Positions 1-9,954 of a DNA stretch of 42,541 nucleotides are shown here, piece after piece; positions within the stretch are counted from its first letter, which is position 1; each line of letters starts with the position of its first letter. The notes below the pieces were generated by a model. It was not told the origin of the DNA, did not search any database, and saw only the letters and a program-made list of their open reading frames with translations. Source of the DNA: Candidatus Zixiibacteriota bacterium (GTDB lineage: Bacteria; Zixibacteria; MSB-5A5; GN15; PGXB01); NCBI GenBank assembly GCA_030667525.1, contig DAOUVS010000003.1, positions 1 through 42,541 of the forward strand, written 5' to 3'. Position numbers and translations under genes: made by a program.

Positions 1-2823
1 TTAATAATTTCCGACCGGATGTTCGAGAGCCAATTGCAGCCGTTTATTGAGTGGAAAACAAAAAAGGGCTATGACGTTGTTGTTGCTTATACCGATATTA
101 TCGGTTTCTCCAGTATCTCCATAAAAAATTATATTAATACGCTTTACAACGCCGGGACATCCGAGGATCCGGCCCCCTCTTTTGTACTATTGGTGGGAGA
201 TGATCAGCAGATCCCTGCCTTTGATGGTTTGCTGGGTGCCCATGTAACCGATTTGCATTTTTGTGAATTTACCGGAGATTATTTTCCTGAAATATATTAT
301 GGCCGCTTTTCGGCACAAAATATAGCCGAACTTCAACCGCAAATCGACAAAACTTTGGAGTATGAACAGTATTTAATGCCTGATCCAAGTTATCTTGGCG
401 ACGTTACACTTGTGGCTGGTTATGATTCTCATAGTTCAGAAACTTTTGGAAACGGACAGATAAATTATGGGACCGAGAATTATTTTAATATTGCTCACGG
501 GATAATTCCCAATGTCTGGCTGCATCCAGCATCCAGTGCTGCCGGAGCCGCTGACGATATTATCGGAACCATCAATGATGGTGTCGGATTTTATAACTAT
601 ACCGCTCATTGCACTCATGACGGTCATTCAAACCCGGAATTTAGCTCAACCAGTGTTGGGGATTTAACCAATATTCATAAGTACCTTCTCGGAATTGTCA
701 ACTGTTGTCAATCAAATACATTTGGCAGCAACTTTCTCACACCTTGTCTCGGCGAGGCTTTTCTTCAAGCTGAGAATAAGGGGGGAATTGGATATATCGG
801 AGCCTCAGAAGATACCTACTGGGACGAAGATTACTGGTGGGCGGTTGGATATGGACCGGTTGATGGTAGCGGACCTGATTTTGGGGACACCGGACCGGGA
901 GCCTTTGATGGTGTCTTTCACGATCATGGTGAACCGGTTAGTCAACATTACAATACCAATAGTGCCATTATTATGGCCGGCAACCTGGCCGTAACTGAAT
1001 CAGGCAGTAGTTGGAGAGAATATTATTGGGAAGTGTATCATCTGATGGGCGACCCATCGGTGATGACCTACTTCGGCTTGCCGACCGCCAACGCTGTTAC
1101 TTTCCCATCGCTGGTCGCTAAACATGGATCTTCGATTATAGTGACCGCCGTCCCCGGATCATACGTTGGAATTTCCGCCGACGGTATTCTGTATGGTGCC
1201 GGATACGTTGATTTAACAGGTACGGTTACTATTCCGTTGACGCCATTTCCGGCAATAGGTTTGGCCGATATAGTCATCTGTGCCCAGAACAAGATACCAT
1301 ATTTTGGATTAATGAACATCGTTGAAAACAGCGATCCGTATGTTATTTATGAATCAAACGTGATTAATGATGCTTCGCTTGGCAACGGAAATGGTTTTAT
1401 TGATGCCGGTGAGTCTATTTTGCTTGGGGTGGAACTAAAAAATGTTGGCATAGCCGATGCTACCGATGTCGTAGCGACATTTTCCTCGGATGATATATAT
1501 TTAACGATAACCGATGACACTGAATTGTATGGTACAATCTCAGGCGGTTATGGAATTAAAAATATTGGTGGTGCCTTTTCATTTTATTTCGATCCTGATA
1601 CTCCCGATGAACATTCCGCAACTATGACCTTATCGGTTACCGGATTGGGTGGCGGCCGTTTTGTCTCGGATCCGCCCTGGATAAGCGAGTTTATATTGAC
1701 GGTGCATAGACCTTCAATAAGTTTCAAGACGTTCACAATTGATGATAGTGCCGAAAACGACAATAGTATCCCTGAGCCGGGCGAAACAATTGAATTAATG
1801 GTGTCAATTGGCAATACAGGTTCGGGATTGGGCGGCAATATTATTGGGTCATTGGCCGAAACCGACAGTTTTATTACTTTGGAAAATTCGGTAAGTTATT
1901 TTGGAAGTCTGTCAATCGGCGGCGAAACCGATAATAGTTTTGAACCATTTGTTCTTTCGATTGATCCGACCTGCCCTCCTGGTTATGAAATAACTTTTAA
2001 TCTGAATTTCAGCGGTGATTTTGGCTTTACTGCGTTTTTAGACTTTGATCTAGTGATCGGCGGCCGCGTCGAAATTTACGGCGATGATTTTTCGACCGAC
2101 AAAGGCTGGAGTGGTTTGGGTGGTACTATCGGTACCGCCGAATGGACCATCGGACCGGCCACTGGCGGTAATGGAAGCGATACCTATGGCTCGTCAGATC
2201 CTGAATTTGACCACAGCACAACCGAAGATAATTGTGTTCTTGGCAATGATCTCAATCCCGGAACCAGCGGAGATTATAATCCAAATTTAGGAGCGACTGA
2301 ATGGGCCGTCTCTCCTGTAATCAATTGTTCCTATTACAATGGGATCCAACTGTACTTCTACCGCTGTTTGGGGATTGAAGGGAACGGCAATGATTTTGCC
2401 ATAATAGAAGTCTTTAACGGAATAGAGTGGGTAAGAATATTTGAATCTGGTACAACCATTAATGAATCGTCATGGAACGAACAATTTTATGATCTTTCGG
2501 TTTATGCTGACGAAAATCCTGACTTTCAAATTAGATTTGGTTTGGGGGCAACCAATAGCTATGCCAATTATTGCGGATGGAATATCGATGATATCAGACT
2601 AATTGGTTATGACCAAAGCGGAACCTGCGGAGATGTTAATAATGATGGGTATATAAATATTAGTGATATTGTTTTTATAGTTAATTACAAGTATAAGGGT
2701 GGTCCGGCGCCCGAGCCATTAAATAATGCCAATGTTGATGGTATCGACCCAATAAATATTTCGGATATTATCTATATGATAAACTACAAGTATAAAGGCG
2801 GTCCGGCTCCAAATTGCCCCTAA
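1..2823 (+). CDS. Gingipain-like peptidase C25 family protein with C-terminal dockerin (5' truncated by window edge)
   Basis: Reading frame is open from base 1 (LIISDRMFESQLQPFIEWKTKKGYDV), typical of the C25 N-terminal region. YTAHCTHDGHS and GIVNCCQSNTF give the His/Cys catalytic context. CARDB-like repeats in the middle; C-terminal dockerin duplex CGDVNNDGYINISDIVFIVNYKYKGG...ISDIIYMINYKYKGG. Confidence 0.88.
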   Translation, partial: LIISDRMFESQLQPFIEWKTKKGYDVVVAYTDIIGFSSISIKNYINTLYNAGTSEDPAPSFVLLVGDDQQIPAFDGLLGAHVTDLHFCEFTGDYFPEIYYGRFSAQNIAELQPQIDKTLEYEQYLMPDPSYLGDVTLVAGYDSHSSETFGNGQINYGTENYFNIAHGIIPNVWLHPASSAAGAADDIIGTINDGVGFYNYTAHCTHDGHSNPEFSSTSVGDLTNIHKYLLGIVNCCQSNTFGSNFLTPCLGEAFLQAENKGGIGYIGASEDTYWDEDYWWAVGYGPVDGSGPDFGDTGPGAFDGVFHDHGEPVSQHYNTNSAIIMAGNLAVTESGSSWREYYWEVYHLMGDPSVMTYFGLPTANAVTFPSLVAKHGSSIIVTAVPGSYVGISADGILYGAGYVDLTGTVTIPLTPFPAIGLADIVICAQNKIPYFGLMNIVENSDPYVIYESNVINDASLGNGNGFIDAGESILLGVELKNVGIADATDVVATFSSDDIYLTITDDTELYGTISGGYGIKNIGGAFSFYFDPDTPDEHSATMTLSVTGLGGGRFVSDPPWISEFILTVHRPSISFKTFTIDDSAENDNSIPEPGETIELMVSIGNTGSGLGGNIIGSLAETDSFITLENSVSYFGSLSIGGETDNSFEPFVLSIDPTCPPGYEITFNLNFSGDFGFTAFLDFDLVIGGRVEIYGDDFSTDKGWSGLGGTIGTAEWTIGPATGGNGSDTYGSSDPEFDHSTTEDNCVLGNDLNPGTSGDYNPNLGATEWAVSPVINCSYYNGIQLYFYRCLGIEGNGNDFAIIEVFNGIEWVRIFESGTTINESSWNEQFYDLSVYADENPDFQIRFGLGATNSYANYCGWNIDDIRLIGYDQSGTCGDVNNDGYINISDIVFIVNYKYKGGPAPEPLNNANVDGIDPINISDIIYMINYKYKGGPAPNCP

Positions 2824-2905
2824 AGAGTTTTGATATAAATAAGAGAGAAATTGAAAATACTGACATACTATAAGATATGATAAACCAAAGAAACAGATAA
2901 GCAAC

Positions 2906-5518
2906 ATGACTAAAATTATAGTAATAATTCTATTAATATCACTTTTATTTTTATCCTCTCTTTTTGGAAAGAATTCTGAATATTATCTGAAATTCGATAT
3001 TAATTCAACCGATGAACTTCAACTACTGACAAATATTGTATCAATTGCGAATGTCAAAGGTTTGACGGTATATGCTTTTGCTAACGATGATCAACTACTA
3101 CAACTTGAAAAATTAGAATATAAATATGAATTGTTAACATCGCCTGGGGAGAGAATTGACATAAGAATGTCAGATACGCCTGAAAATGTCAGAGCATGGG
3201 ATTCCTATCCAACCTATACCGCTTATGTTGCCATGATGAATCAATTCGCAATTGATTATCCCAGCCTCTGTGTTATTGAGGACATTGGTACAACGATTAA
3301 TGGAAGATCGCTTTTATATGCCAAAATCTCGGATAATGTTTTAATGGAAGAGGATGAGCCGGAGGTGATGTACACCAGCACCATGCATGGTAATGAAACG
3401 GTCGGCTACATCCTAACGCTGCGACTGATCGATTATCTATTGTCAAATTATGGAATCGATTCATTGGCCACTCGTTTGGTCGATAGCTGTGAGATCTGGA
3501 TCAATCCCAACGCCAACCCTGATGGTACCTACTATTACGGTGATTATACGGTTTCGGGAGCCCGTCGTTTTAATGCCAATGGTATTGATCTCAATCGAAA
3601 TTATCCCGATCAGTTTGCCGGGGACCACCCCGACGGCAATGTCTGGCAAGTGGAAACAATTGCGATGATGAATTTTGCTTCGGCTCACAATTTTGTTATC
3701 TCTGCCAATATGCATTCCGGGGTTGAGGTTCTAAATTATCCCTGGGATAACACAGTAACGAGGCATCCAGATGACGCCTGGTTTATTTATACTTGTCGAC
3801 AATATGCCGATTCGGCGCAATTTTATTCTCCCTTTGGGTATATGAATTATCTTGATAATGGTATTACCAATGGATATGACTGGTATTCCATCAATGGCGG
3901 CCGACAGGATTATATGAATGTTTGGCATAAGTGCCGGGAAGTTACATTGGAGCTTTCCGATGCTTATCTTATGGAAGAAAAATATCTTGATGATCACTGG
4001 ACCTATAATAAAGGCTCTCTTTTAAATTATTTGGAGCAGGGATTGTATGGTATCAGGGGAGTTATTACCGATGCGGTAACTTCGCTTCCGGTTGATGCCG
4101 GAGTGCATGTTATTGGACATGAATTTGACACGGTAAGAGTCCCGACCGATCCAAGTGTTGGTGATTATCATCGTCTTATTAAATCGGGCACCTATGATCT
4201 TGAATTTTCGGCAACAAATTATTACACTGATACGATTCATAATGTTGTTGTTTTTGATGAATATGCAACTATCGTCGATGTCGAATTGATTCCTATTACT
4301 GCCGGGCCTTTGGTTGGTCTTTCGAGTCATAATGCCGAAAATCCCGAATCGGATGAGATTGTTGATTTTGATATTACTGTAACCAACTACGGCCTTACCG
4401 ATGCCACCAATCTGACCGGGACTCTCTCCTGTACCGATGGTTATATCTCTGTAACTCAGGAATTATCATCATATCCGACTATAAGTGGTCCGCTTGGAGA
4501 GGGAACCTCGCTGAGTAGTTATCAGTTTAGCGTCGTTTCCGGTTGTCCGGCTAATCACACCGTACAATTCCAACTTGATCTGACCGCCGATGGCGGATAC
4601 TCCGATATGGTTTTATTCAATATGACTATCAATCCTGTCGTTGATGATTTTGAAACGAACGGTTTTAGCTATCTTCCCTGGCAGCACTCTGGTGACCAGC
4701 AATGGACAGTGATCCCCGATTCCCGATATGAAGGATCTTATTTTGCGCAATCAGGAAATATTGGCGACAATGAAAACTCAAGTCTTTTTATTGAGATCGA
4801 TATTGCAAATGATGATGTCTTATCTTTTTATTATAAAGTCTCATCTCAAGCCGGGGGTGATTATTTATCATTTTATATCGATGATGAAATTGTCGGCTCA
4901 TATTCCGGTGAGATAAATTGGACCAAAGCAAAGTTTAGTATTTCGGCTGGGTCTCATACTTTTCTCTGGGAATACCAAAAAGATGGTTCAACACTCTCTG
5001 GCGATGATGCCGCTTGGATTGATTATATAATTTTTCCAGAACTTATAAGTTACCCGATTATTACCACAGAATTCCTGCCAAACTGGGAAGTTAATAATCC
5101 CTATTTGCAGCAGCTGGAAGCAACTGACGCCATTGGGTTATTGAGCTGGGCTGATAAATATAATGATCTTATTGGGACTGGTTTGATTTTAGCTTCAGAT
5201 GGCCTGGTATCAGGAACACCTACAAGCGAGGGAACAATCAGTTTCACTGCTGTGGTAACCGATGAAATAAACAGTTTCGATGAAAAGCTGTTTAGTTTCG
5301 AAATTAATCAGGATTGGGTCTGTGGTGATGCTAATCGGGACGGCGATATTAACATTCTTGACGTTGTCTATATAATCAACTATAAGTACAAAAGTGGTCC
5401 CGCGCCTGATCCAATTGAATCGGCTGATGTCAACAATGATTTGGCCGTGAATATTCTTGATGTTGTCTATCTGATTAACTTTAAATATAAATCAGGTTCC
5501 GAACCGGTTTGTCCCTAA
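2906..5518 (+). CDS. Peptidase M14 (zinc carboxypeptidase) with C-terminal dockerin
   Basis: HGNET zinc motif, INPNANPDG, NGIDLNRNYP, ANMHSG and EVTLELSD are M14 hallmarks. Signal peptide MTKIIVIILLISLLFLSSLFG. C-terminal dockerin CGDANRDGDINILDVVYIINYKYKSG... Confidence 0.93.
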   Translation: MTKIIVIILLISLLFLSSLFGKNSEYYLKFDINSTDELQLLTNIVSIANVKGLTVYAFANDDQLLQLEKLEYKYELLTSPGERIDIRMSDTPENVRAWDSYPTYTAYVAMMNQFAIDYPSLCVIEDIGTTINGRSLLYAKISDNVLMEEDEPEVMYTSTMHGNETVGYILTLRLIDYLLSNYGIDSLATRLVDSCEIWINPNANPDGTYYYGDYTVSGARRFNANGIDLNRNYPDQFAGDHPDGNVWQVETIAMMNFASAHNFVISANMHSGVEVLNYPWDNTVTRHPDDAWFIYTCRQYADSAQFYSPFGYMNYLDNGITNGYDWYSINGGRQDYMNVWHKCREVTLELSDAYLMEEKYLDDHWTYNKGSLLNYLEQGLYGIRGVITDAVTSLPVDAGVHVIGHEFDTVRVPTDPSVGDYHRLIKSGTYDLEFSATNYYTDTIHNVVVFDEYATIVDVELIPITAGPLVGLSSHNAENPESDEIVDFDITVTNYGLTDATNLTGTLSCTDGYISVTQELSSYPTISGPLGEGTSLSSYQFSVVSGCPANHTVQFQLDLTADGGYSDMVLFNMTINPVVDDFETNGFSYLPWQHSGDQQWTVIPDSRYEGSYFAQSGNIGDNENSSLFIEIDIANDDVLSFYYKVSSQAGGDYLSFYIDDEIVGSYSGEINWTKAKFSISAGSHTFLWEYQKDGSTLSGDDAAWIDYIIFPELISYPIITTEFLPNWEVNNPYLQQLEATDAIGLLSWADKYNDLIGTGLILASDGLVSGTPTSEGTISFTAVVTDEINSFDEKLFSFEINQDWVCGDANRDGDINILDVVYIINYKYKSGPAPDPIESADVNNDLAVNILDVVYLINFKYKSGSEPVCP

Positions 5519-5552
5519 TATTTTAATATTGATTTAGAATGACCGCTCAGAA

Positions 5553-6230
5553 CTATTTTAGATCAATAATACAAAAGACAGAAGAATTATCTACTTCTTC
5601 GATTTTATATGACAGCTTAAATTTTAGCATTAATTTCTCAAAATTCGCTGGAGAAAATGTTGTTGCGGAAAATCCATCTTTGCAAACTATCACACCGTTT
5701 TTTGTTTTTTCCCAATCAATTTCACCAAGTAATTGATATTTTGACTGAATTCGAAACCACTCCAGTCTATCCTCCCAGAATTTATCCGAATAACTCGAAA
5801 ATAGTATTAAGCCGCCTTTTTTTAAGATACGCAGCGACTCACCAATAAGTTTCTCAGGATTAACATGAAAGGCCGAAATACCGTTTTGAATACAAATAAC
5901 TTTATCAAATATGTTTTCTTCGAATTTTAACTCGGCTGCATCCATAACAGAAAGTTGAATATTGTCAAACTCAGACAAATATTCTTTTGCCGATTCAATA
6001 TTTGCCAGCGATGAATCAATTCCAAAAACAGCTTGTGCCGTTTGGGCCAGTGGTTTTAATACCCGGCCGTACCCACAGCCAAGTTCAAGTATTGTATCAG
6101 AAGAATTAATGTTTTTTAGAACGAAATCAATCTCGGCTTGAAGGTACTGTTTTGTCCGGGGAGGAGCAACTTCATATACTTTTTTTAGTTTATCAGCCGA
6201 AAGAATATTATTGTAATATCCGGTCATCAT
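5553..6230 (-). CDS. Class I SAM-dependent methyltransferase
   Basis: ILELGCGYGRVLKPLAQ motif I and ILKKGGLILFSSYS post-motif region. Confidence 0.85.
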   Translation of the reverse strand: MMTGYYNNILSADKLKKVYEVAPPRTKQYLQAEIDFVLKNINSSDTILELGCGYGRVLKPLAQTAQAVFGIDSSLANIESAKEYLSEFDNIQLSVMDAAELKFEENIFDKVICIQNGISAFHVNPEKLIGESLRILKKGGLILFSSYSDKFWEDRLEWFRIQSKYQLLGEIDWEKTKNGVIVCKDGFSATTFSPANFEKLMLKFKLSYKIEEVDNSSVFCIIDLK

Positions 6231-6250
6231 TTAATCCGAACAGATTCTTA

Positions 6251-7327
6251 TTAATCTTTTTCTTCGTTCTCCTTCTTCCTGATAATCTCGGCCAGCTTTG
6301 TACGACGATGTTCCAACCACTCTTTATGAAGTTTCAATTCGTCGAGTTTGGTTTCCTCATTCGTTTCCTTTTGCCGTTCTTTTACAGCGGTAATTTCATC
6401 ACCCAGCGCTTCATACCGTCGCCGCATATTTTCCAGTGTCTCGGCCTGATCAGCTTTGTCAAAAACGATATTTTCCGGTGCAGCTTTCTCTTTTTCATGT
6501 TCGGCTCTTATTTCTGATGTACTCCTACTTGGAATAAAGGTTTTTTTCTCATTCAGAGCACGGGTATTCATAAAAGTCGGCGAAACAATTTCCACTCCGG
6601 ATTTATGCATCGAATCTAAAATATTTTCGCGCAGACGAGAACGGACCGAAATCAACTGTTTTACTTCTTTTAGAAGTCCCGAGATACGATAGGTCACCGA
6701 AAAATCGTTAAGATTTATGACATGTACAAACGGTTCCTCAAGCTCGCTGATTTTGGCCGCCTCAAGAAGAAGTTTTTCAATTGTAAGTCGTGATATATCA
6801 TAACCAAGAGAAACTTCAGCGGAAACAATGGTCCCTGATGAACGCGTGACCCTCACCGGATTAGTGACTATAAATAAATTCGGCATAGTGATCAGATCGC
6901 GATCTTCGGTTTGAATCTCAATATGAAAAAGTCCCCGCTCTGACACCCGTCCGAAATAATCACCGACTTTAATAAAATCGCCGGACCGAAATGATCGCAC
7001 GGCACGAAGCATCATCCCGGCGAAAGCATTTCCAACAAAAGTCGTTGATGATAGCGCGATCGCGGCACTGAATATAATACCGATTAAACTTAAAAGTTGA
7101 CCGCGGGAACTGTCGTTAATCGGCATCGCCAGAACAATTAATAATAAAGCAACAAATGAAAAAACAATCGTAAAAACTTGCCGACGGAAAGGCCGACCTG
7201 GTCTGTTTTTGAAACGTCTGTCAATAAAATAGCGGGTAGCAATAATAACCAGAACTGATAAAACGAGAATCAGGCTAACCGGTATAATTGAAAAAATATT
7301 TTCATAGAGTGATTTTAATATTTCCAT
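6251..7327 (-). CDS. Mechanosensitive ion channel, MscS family
   Basis: TM segments followed by GMMLRAVRSFRSGDFIKVGDYFGRVSERGLFHIEIQTEDRDLITMPNLFIVTNPV; C-terminal coiled coil. Confidence 0.87.
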   Translation of the reverse strand: MEILKSLYENIFSIIPVSLILVLSVLVIIATRYFIDRRFKNRPGRPFRRQVFTIVFSFVALLLIVLAMPINDSSRGQLLSLIGIIFSAAIALSSTTFVGNAFAGMMLRAVRSFRSGDFIKVGDYFGRVSERGLFHIEIQTEDRDLITMPNLFIVTNPVRVTRSSGTIVSAEVSLGYDISRLTIEKLLLEAAKISELEEPFVHVINLNDFSVTYRISGLLKEVKQLISVRSRLRENILDSMHKSGVEIVSPTFMNTRALNEKKTFIPSRSTSEIRAEHEKEKAAPENIVFDKADQAETLENMRRRYEALGDEITAVKERQKETNEETKLDELKLHKEWLEHRRTKLAEIIRKKENEEKD

Positions 7328-7408
7328 AAATATATCTCCAGATTATATGTTTCCAATAATTAAAACTTATAATGTATTCTGGTCAAGGTTTATTCTTTTC
7401 AAAAAAAA

Positions 7409-7432
7409 GCGACAGGATTTAAATCCTATCGC
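7409..7432 (-). terminator. Rho-independent terminator for the OMP gene
   Basis: Minus strand gcgataggat-ttaa-atcctgtcgc followed by an 8-nt T run. Confidence 0.8.
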
Positions 7433-7474
7433 ATAAATTACAAAAATAACTTTGAATAAAACTTGTATGAAGTA

Positions 7475-8137
7475 TTACTCTACTCCTTTACCCAGCAATA
7501 AACTAATTCCAACACCAAATTCTCCACTACTATAATTATCCCGGCCGCCTATCGGATTGTTAAAATCGTTTACTAAATTATATCCGGCATTAATACCAAG
7601 CATAAACTTACTGCTTAAAATAATGTCAGCACCACCGCCGAAATACAATCCCGCGGCTTTTTCTTCATTTGATTCAACAATAACCTGCAAACCAACCTCA
7701 ACTTTGGATTCGTTTCCAACATACGGACCAACCGCCGCTTTTAAATATGGTCTAAAAGTTTTTCCATAGGTCGATTCCGGAAGATAATATTTAATGCCAA
7801 CCAAAATCGGAATTACATTTGACGTATGAGTTGATACTCCCAAAATGCCAACATCTGTACCAAATTTAGCTGTCAACATAGATATTGAAAAATCAATGGC
7901 CAGATTTTCTTTGAGCCAATAACTATAAGAAATGGTCCCGATATTGCCGCTGATATTTGCCGATACTTCAACATCAGTATAAGTTGTTAATACTTTGCCC
8001 CCAAAATGCCACATCCCGAATCTTAATTCAATTCGTGATCGCTTTTCCAAAAAAGAAGCATTTGCAATAATCGAGAAAGTAAATAAAATTATGCTAATGA
8101 TTAATAAGATAGTTTTGTATTTCATTTTGCCTCCCAT
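7475..8137 (-). CDS. Outer membrane beta-barrel protein
   Basis: Signal peptide plus alternating amphipathic beta-strand pattern (SYWLKENLAIDFSISML, KAAVGPYVGNESK, GVGISLLLG). Confidence 0.7.
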   Translation of the reverse strand: MGGKMKYKTILLIISIILFTFSIIANASFLEKRSRIELRFGMWHFGGKVLTTYTDVEVSANISGNIGTISYSYWLKENLAIDFSISMLTAKFGTDVGILGVSTHTSNVIPILVGIKYYLPESTYGKTFRPYLKAAVGPYVGNESKVEVGLQVIVESNEEKAAGLYFGGGADIILSSKFMLGINAGYNLVNDFNNPIGGRDNYSSGEFGVGISLLLGKGVE

Positions 8138-8207
8138 AAGAAATATTATTTATTTAATATTACGTTATCTGATTATAAACAGTTTCAAATGTTTTCATAA
8201 TAAAAAA

Positions 8208-8235
8208 CGGGGTAGATGTTTGTAACACCTACCCC
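8208..8235 (-). terminator. Rho-independent terminator downstream of bioY
   Basis: Minus strand cggggtaggtgtt...aacatctaccccg followed by ttttttatt. Confidence 0.8.
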
Positions 8236-8256
8236 GGATATTTTGAATAGAAAAAA

Positions 8257-8880
8257 TTATCTGAAATCTTTTTTCGGTGTAATTCCTTTGGCCAATGCAG
8301 CAGCTGCAATAACTTTGATCAAACCACCGGCGATAAATGGAAGTGTTCCCATGGCCAGAATTTCATAGAATGATGGCGAGGTACCTTTGACAAAATTGAG
8401 CCAAATTGATAATTGAATCAATCCGGTTCCATGAATCAAAGCAAAATTAGCAAACAACATAATGAGAAGCATCGGGATAAAATTGCGAGATTTGATAAAT
8501 CTATCAGACATATATCCGATAAATAATGCCGCCAGAATGAAACCGAAAATATATCCACCGGTCGGGCCAAAAAGAATCGCCAAGCCGCCGCCAAATCCGG
8601 CAAACCAGGGTAAACCAATTGCGCCGAGAGTGGCGTAGATAGCCATACTGATACCGCCCCAATTCCTACCGAGAAGAATTCCTGCCAGAAGAACCGCAAA
8701 AGTTTGTCCGGTGATTGGTACCGGCGTAAAGGGCAACGGGATCCTGATCTGTGCCATCAGACCTGTTAGTACTGCCATCCCTAATGCAAGAGCAATATTT
8801 TGGGTCGTGGCAAGATTATAACGCCAATGAAAAGCAGCATCTCTATTTTTTACCAGACCATCCGTCAGAGTCGTTAACAT
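8257..8880 (-). CDS. bioY: Biotin transporter BioY
   Basis: LTGLMAQIRIPLPFTPVPITGQTFAVLLAGILLGRNWGGISMAIYATLGAIGLPWFAG...GPTGGYIFGF is the BioY signature. Confidence 0.95.
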   Translation of the reverse strand: MLTTLTDGLVKNRDAAFHWRYNLATTQNIALALGMAVLTGLMAQIRIPLPFTPVPITGQTFAVLLAGILLGRNWGGISMAIYATLGAIGLPWFAGFGGGLAILFGPTGGYIFGFILAALFIGYMSDRFIKSRNFIPMLLIMLFANFALIHGTGLIQLSIWLNFVKGTSPSFYEILAMGTLPFIAGGLIKVIAAAALAKGITPKKDFR

Positions 8881-8969
8881 ATATTATTCTCCCTATTGTT
8901 CAAATTTTGATGCAAAATACAGATTCTTCAATAGAAGTCCAGAAAAAAAGCGGGAGAATCGCCAGTTTT

Positions 8970-9953
8970 TTAATCGCTACTATATCTCAAAACCTTTCTT
9001 ACACATATCCAATCATACTTCTTTATAAAACCAAGCCTATTATTCAAATTAAGCATTGGTTCATTCGTTGATTGATTGTCAGTGCATATTTTGGCATAAT
9101 TATGCCTTTTCGCATACTCAATTGTTTTTACCTTTAAGCAGGTGGCAATACCTTTTCTTCGATACTCCCGCGTTACGCCGGTTATTCCGGTGTCAAGATC
9201 TTTTTCAGCCTGATATTTATTGACCGCAGATGTCCCAATATATTTATCGCCGTCTACAGCCACAAAATAAGCATCGGGTAGAGTATACGATGCCTTTAGG
9301 CATTGCTTCTCAAACGTTTCAAAACTAATTGGAGTAAATGTCTCCTCGTCGGGAAGATCGGCAGCTATCTCATTGTCGAGTTCATAAAGCTTTCTGTCAC
9401 GTCCAGGATCATTCTCCAGTTGGCGCATAGTTTTGATCTCTATCCCGCGGGAATTCAATTTTTGTTCCAATGATTTATATGGAGTAAAGTCGAATGATGC
9501 TATCTCAAGATGAGGTTCGGAATACCGCTGAAACTCTTCAAAGCCTCTTGACTGCAAAAAACGAATAGCATATGACATATCATCTCTCGCCTCAGTTAAG
9601 ATCGAGATCGGATCAAATTCCTCCAGAGCAGCATATATTTGATTATAAAGATTTGTGCCGATTTTTTGATTCTGAAAATCAGGATTTACCACGATCCAGA
9701 TTTTAAACTTATGAGGATGATACTGATAAATATTTTGCGTATAAGTTCCGGTCCCAACGACAGCGTCATCAACTGTGGCTACCCATCGGCGATGTTTGCA
9801 TTTCTTATGCCGTTTTTGGTCAAATTCGCTATATTCTTCGGCCGTTGTTGCCTTGTCCGGGAAAACAGATTTGTTTACTTCTGCTATACCGGGATAGTCT
9901 GATTTTTCAAAATCACGAATTATTAAATTATTTTTTTTATTCAAAATAGACAT
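8970..9953 (-). CDS. GNAT family N-acetyltransferase (two GNAT-like halves); start moved inward from the ORF-track start
   Basis: GTGTYTQNIYQYHPHKFKIWIVVNPDFQNQKIGTNLY and TGITGVTREYRRKGIATCLKVKTIEYA acetyl-CoA binding motifs. Starting at MSILNKKN avoids overlap with the upstream paralogue. Confidence 0.87.
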   Translation of the reverse strand: MSILNKKNNLIIRDFEKSDYPGIAEVNKSVFPDKATTAEEYSEFDQKRHKKCKHRRWVATVDDAVVGTGTYTQNIYQYHPHKFKIWIVVNPDFQNQKIGTNLYNQIYAALEEFDPISILTEARDDMSYAIRFLQSRGFEEFQRYSEPHLEIASFDFTPYKSLEQKLNSRGIEIKTMRQLENDPGRDRKLYELDNEIAADLPDEETFTPISFETFEKQCLKASYTLPDAYFVAVDGDKYIGTSAVNKYQAEKDLDTGITGVTREYRRKGIATCLKVKTIEYAKRHNYAKICTDNQSTNEPMLNLNNRLGFIKKYDWICVRKVLRYSSD

Positions 9954-9954
9954 C

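Noticed and set aside
3461-4330. Antisense ORFs across the M14 peptidase (3461..3715, 3731..3997, 4022..4330, minus strand)
   Set aside because: Shadow ORFs opposite a clearly conserved CDS, with low-complexity I/N/R composition and no domain.
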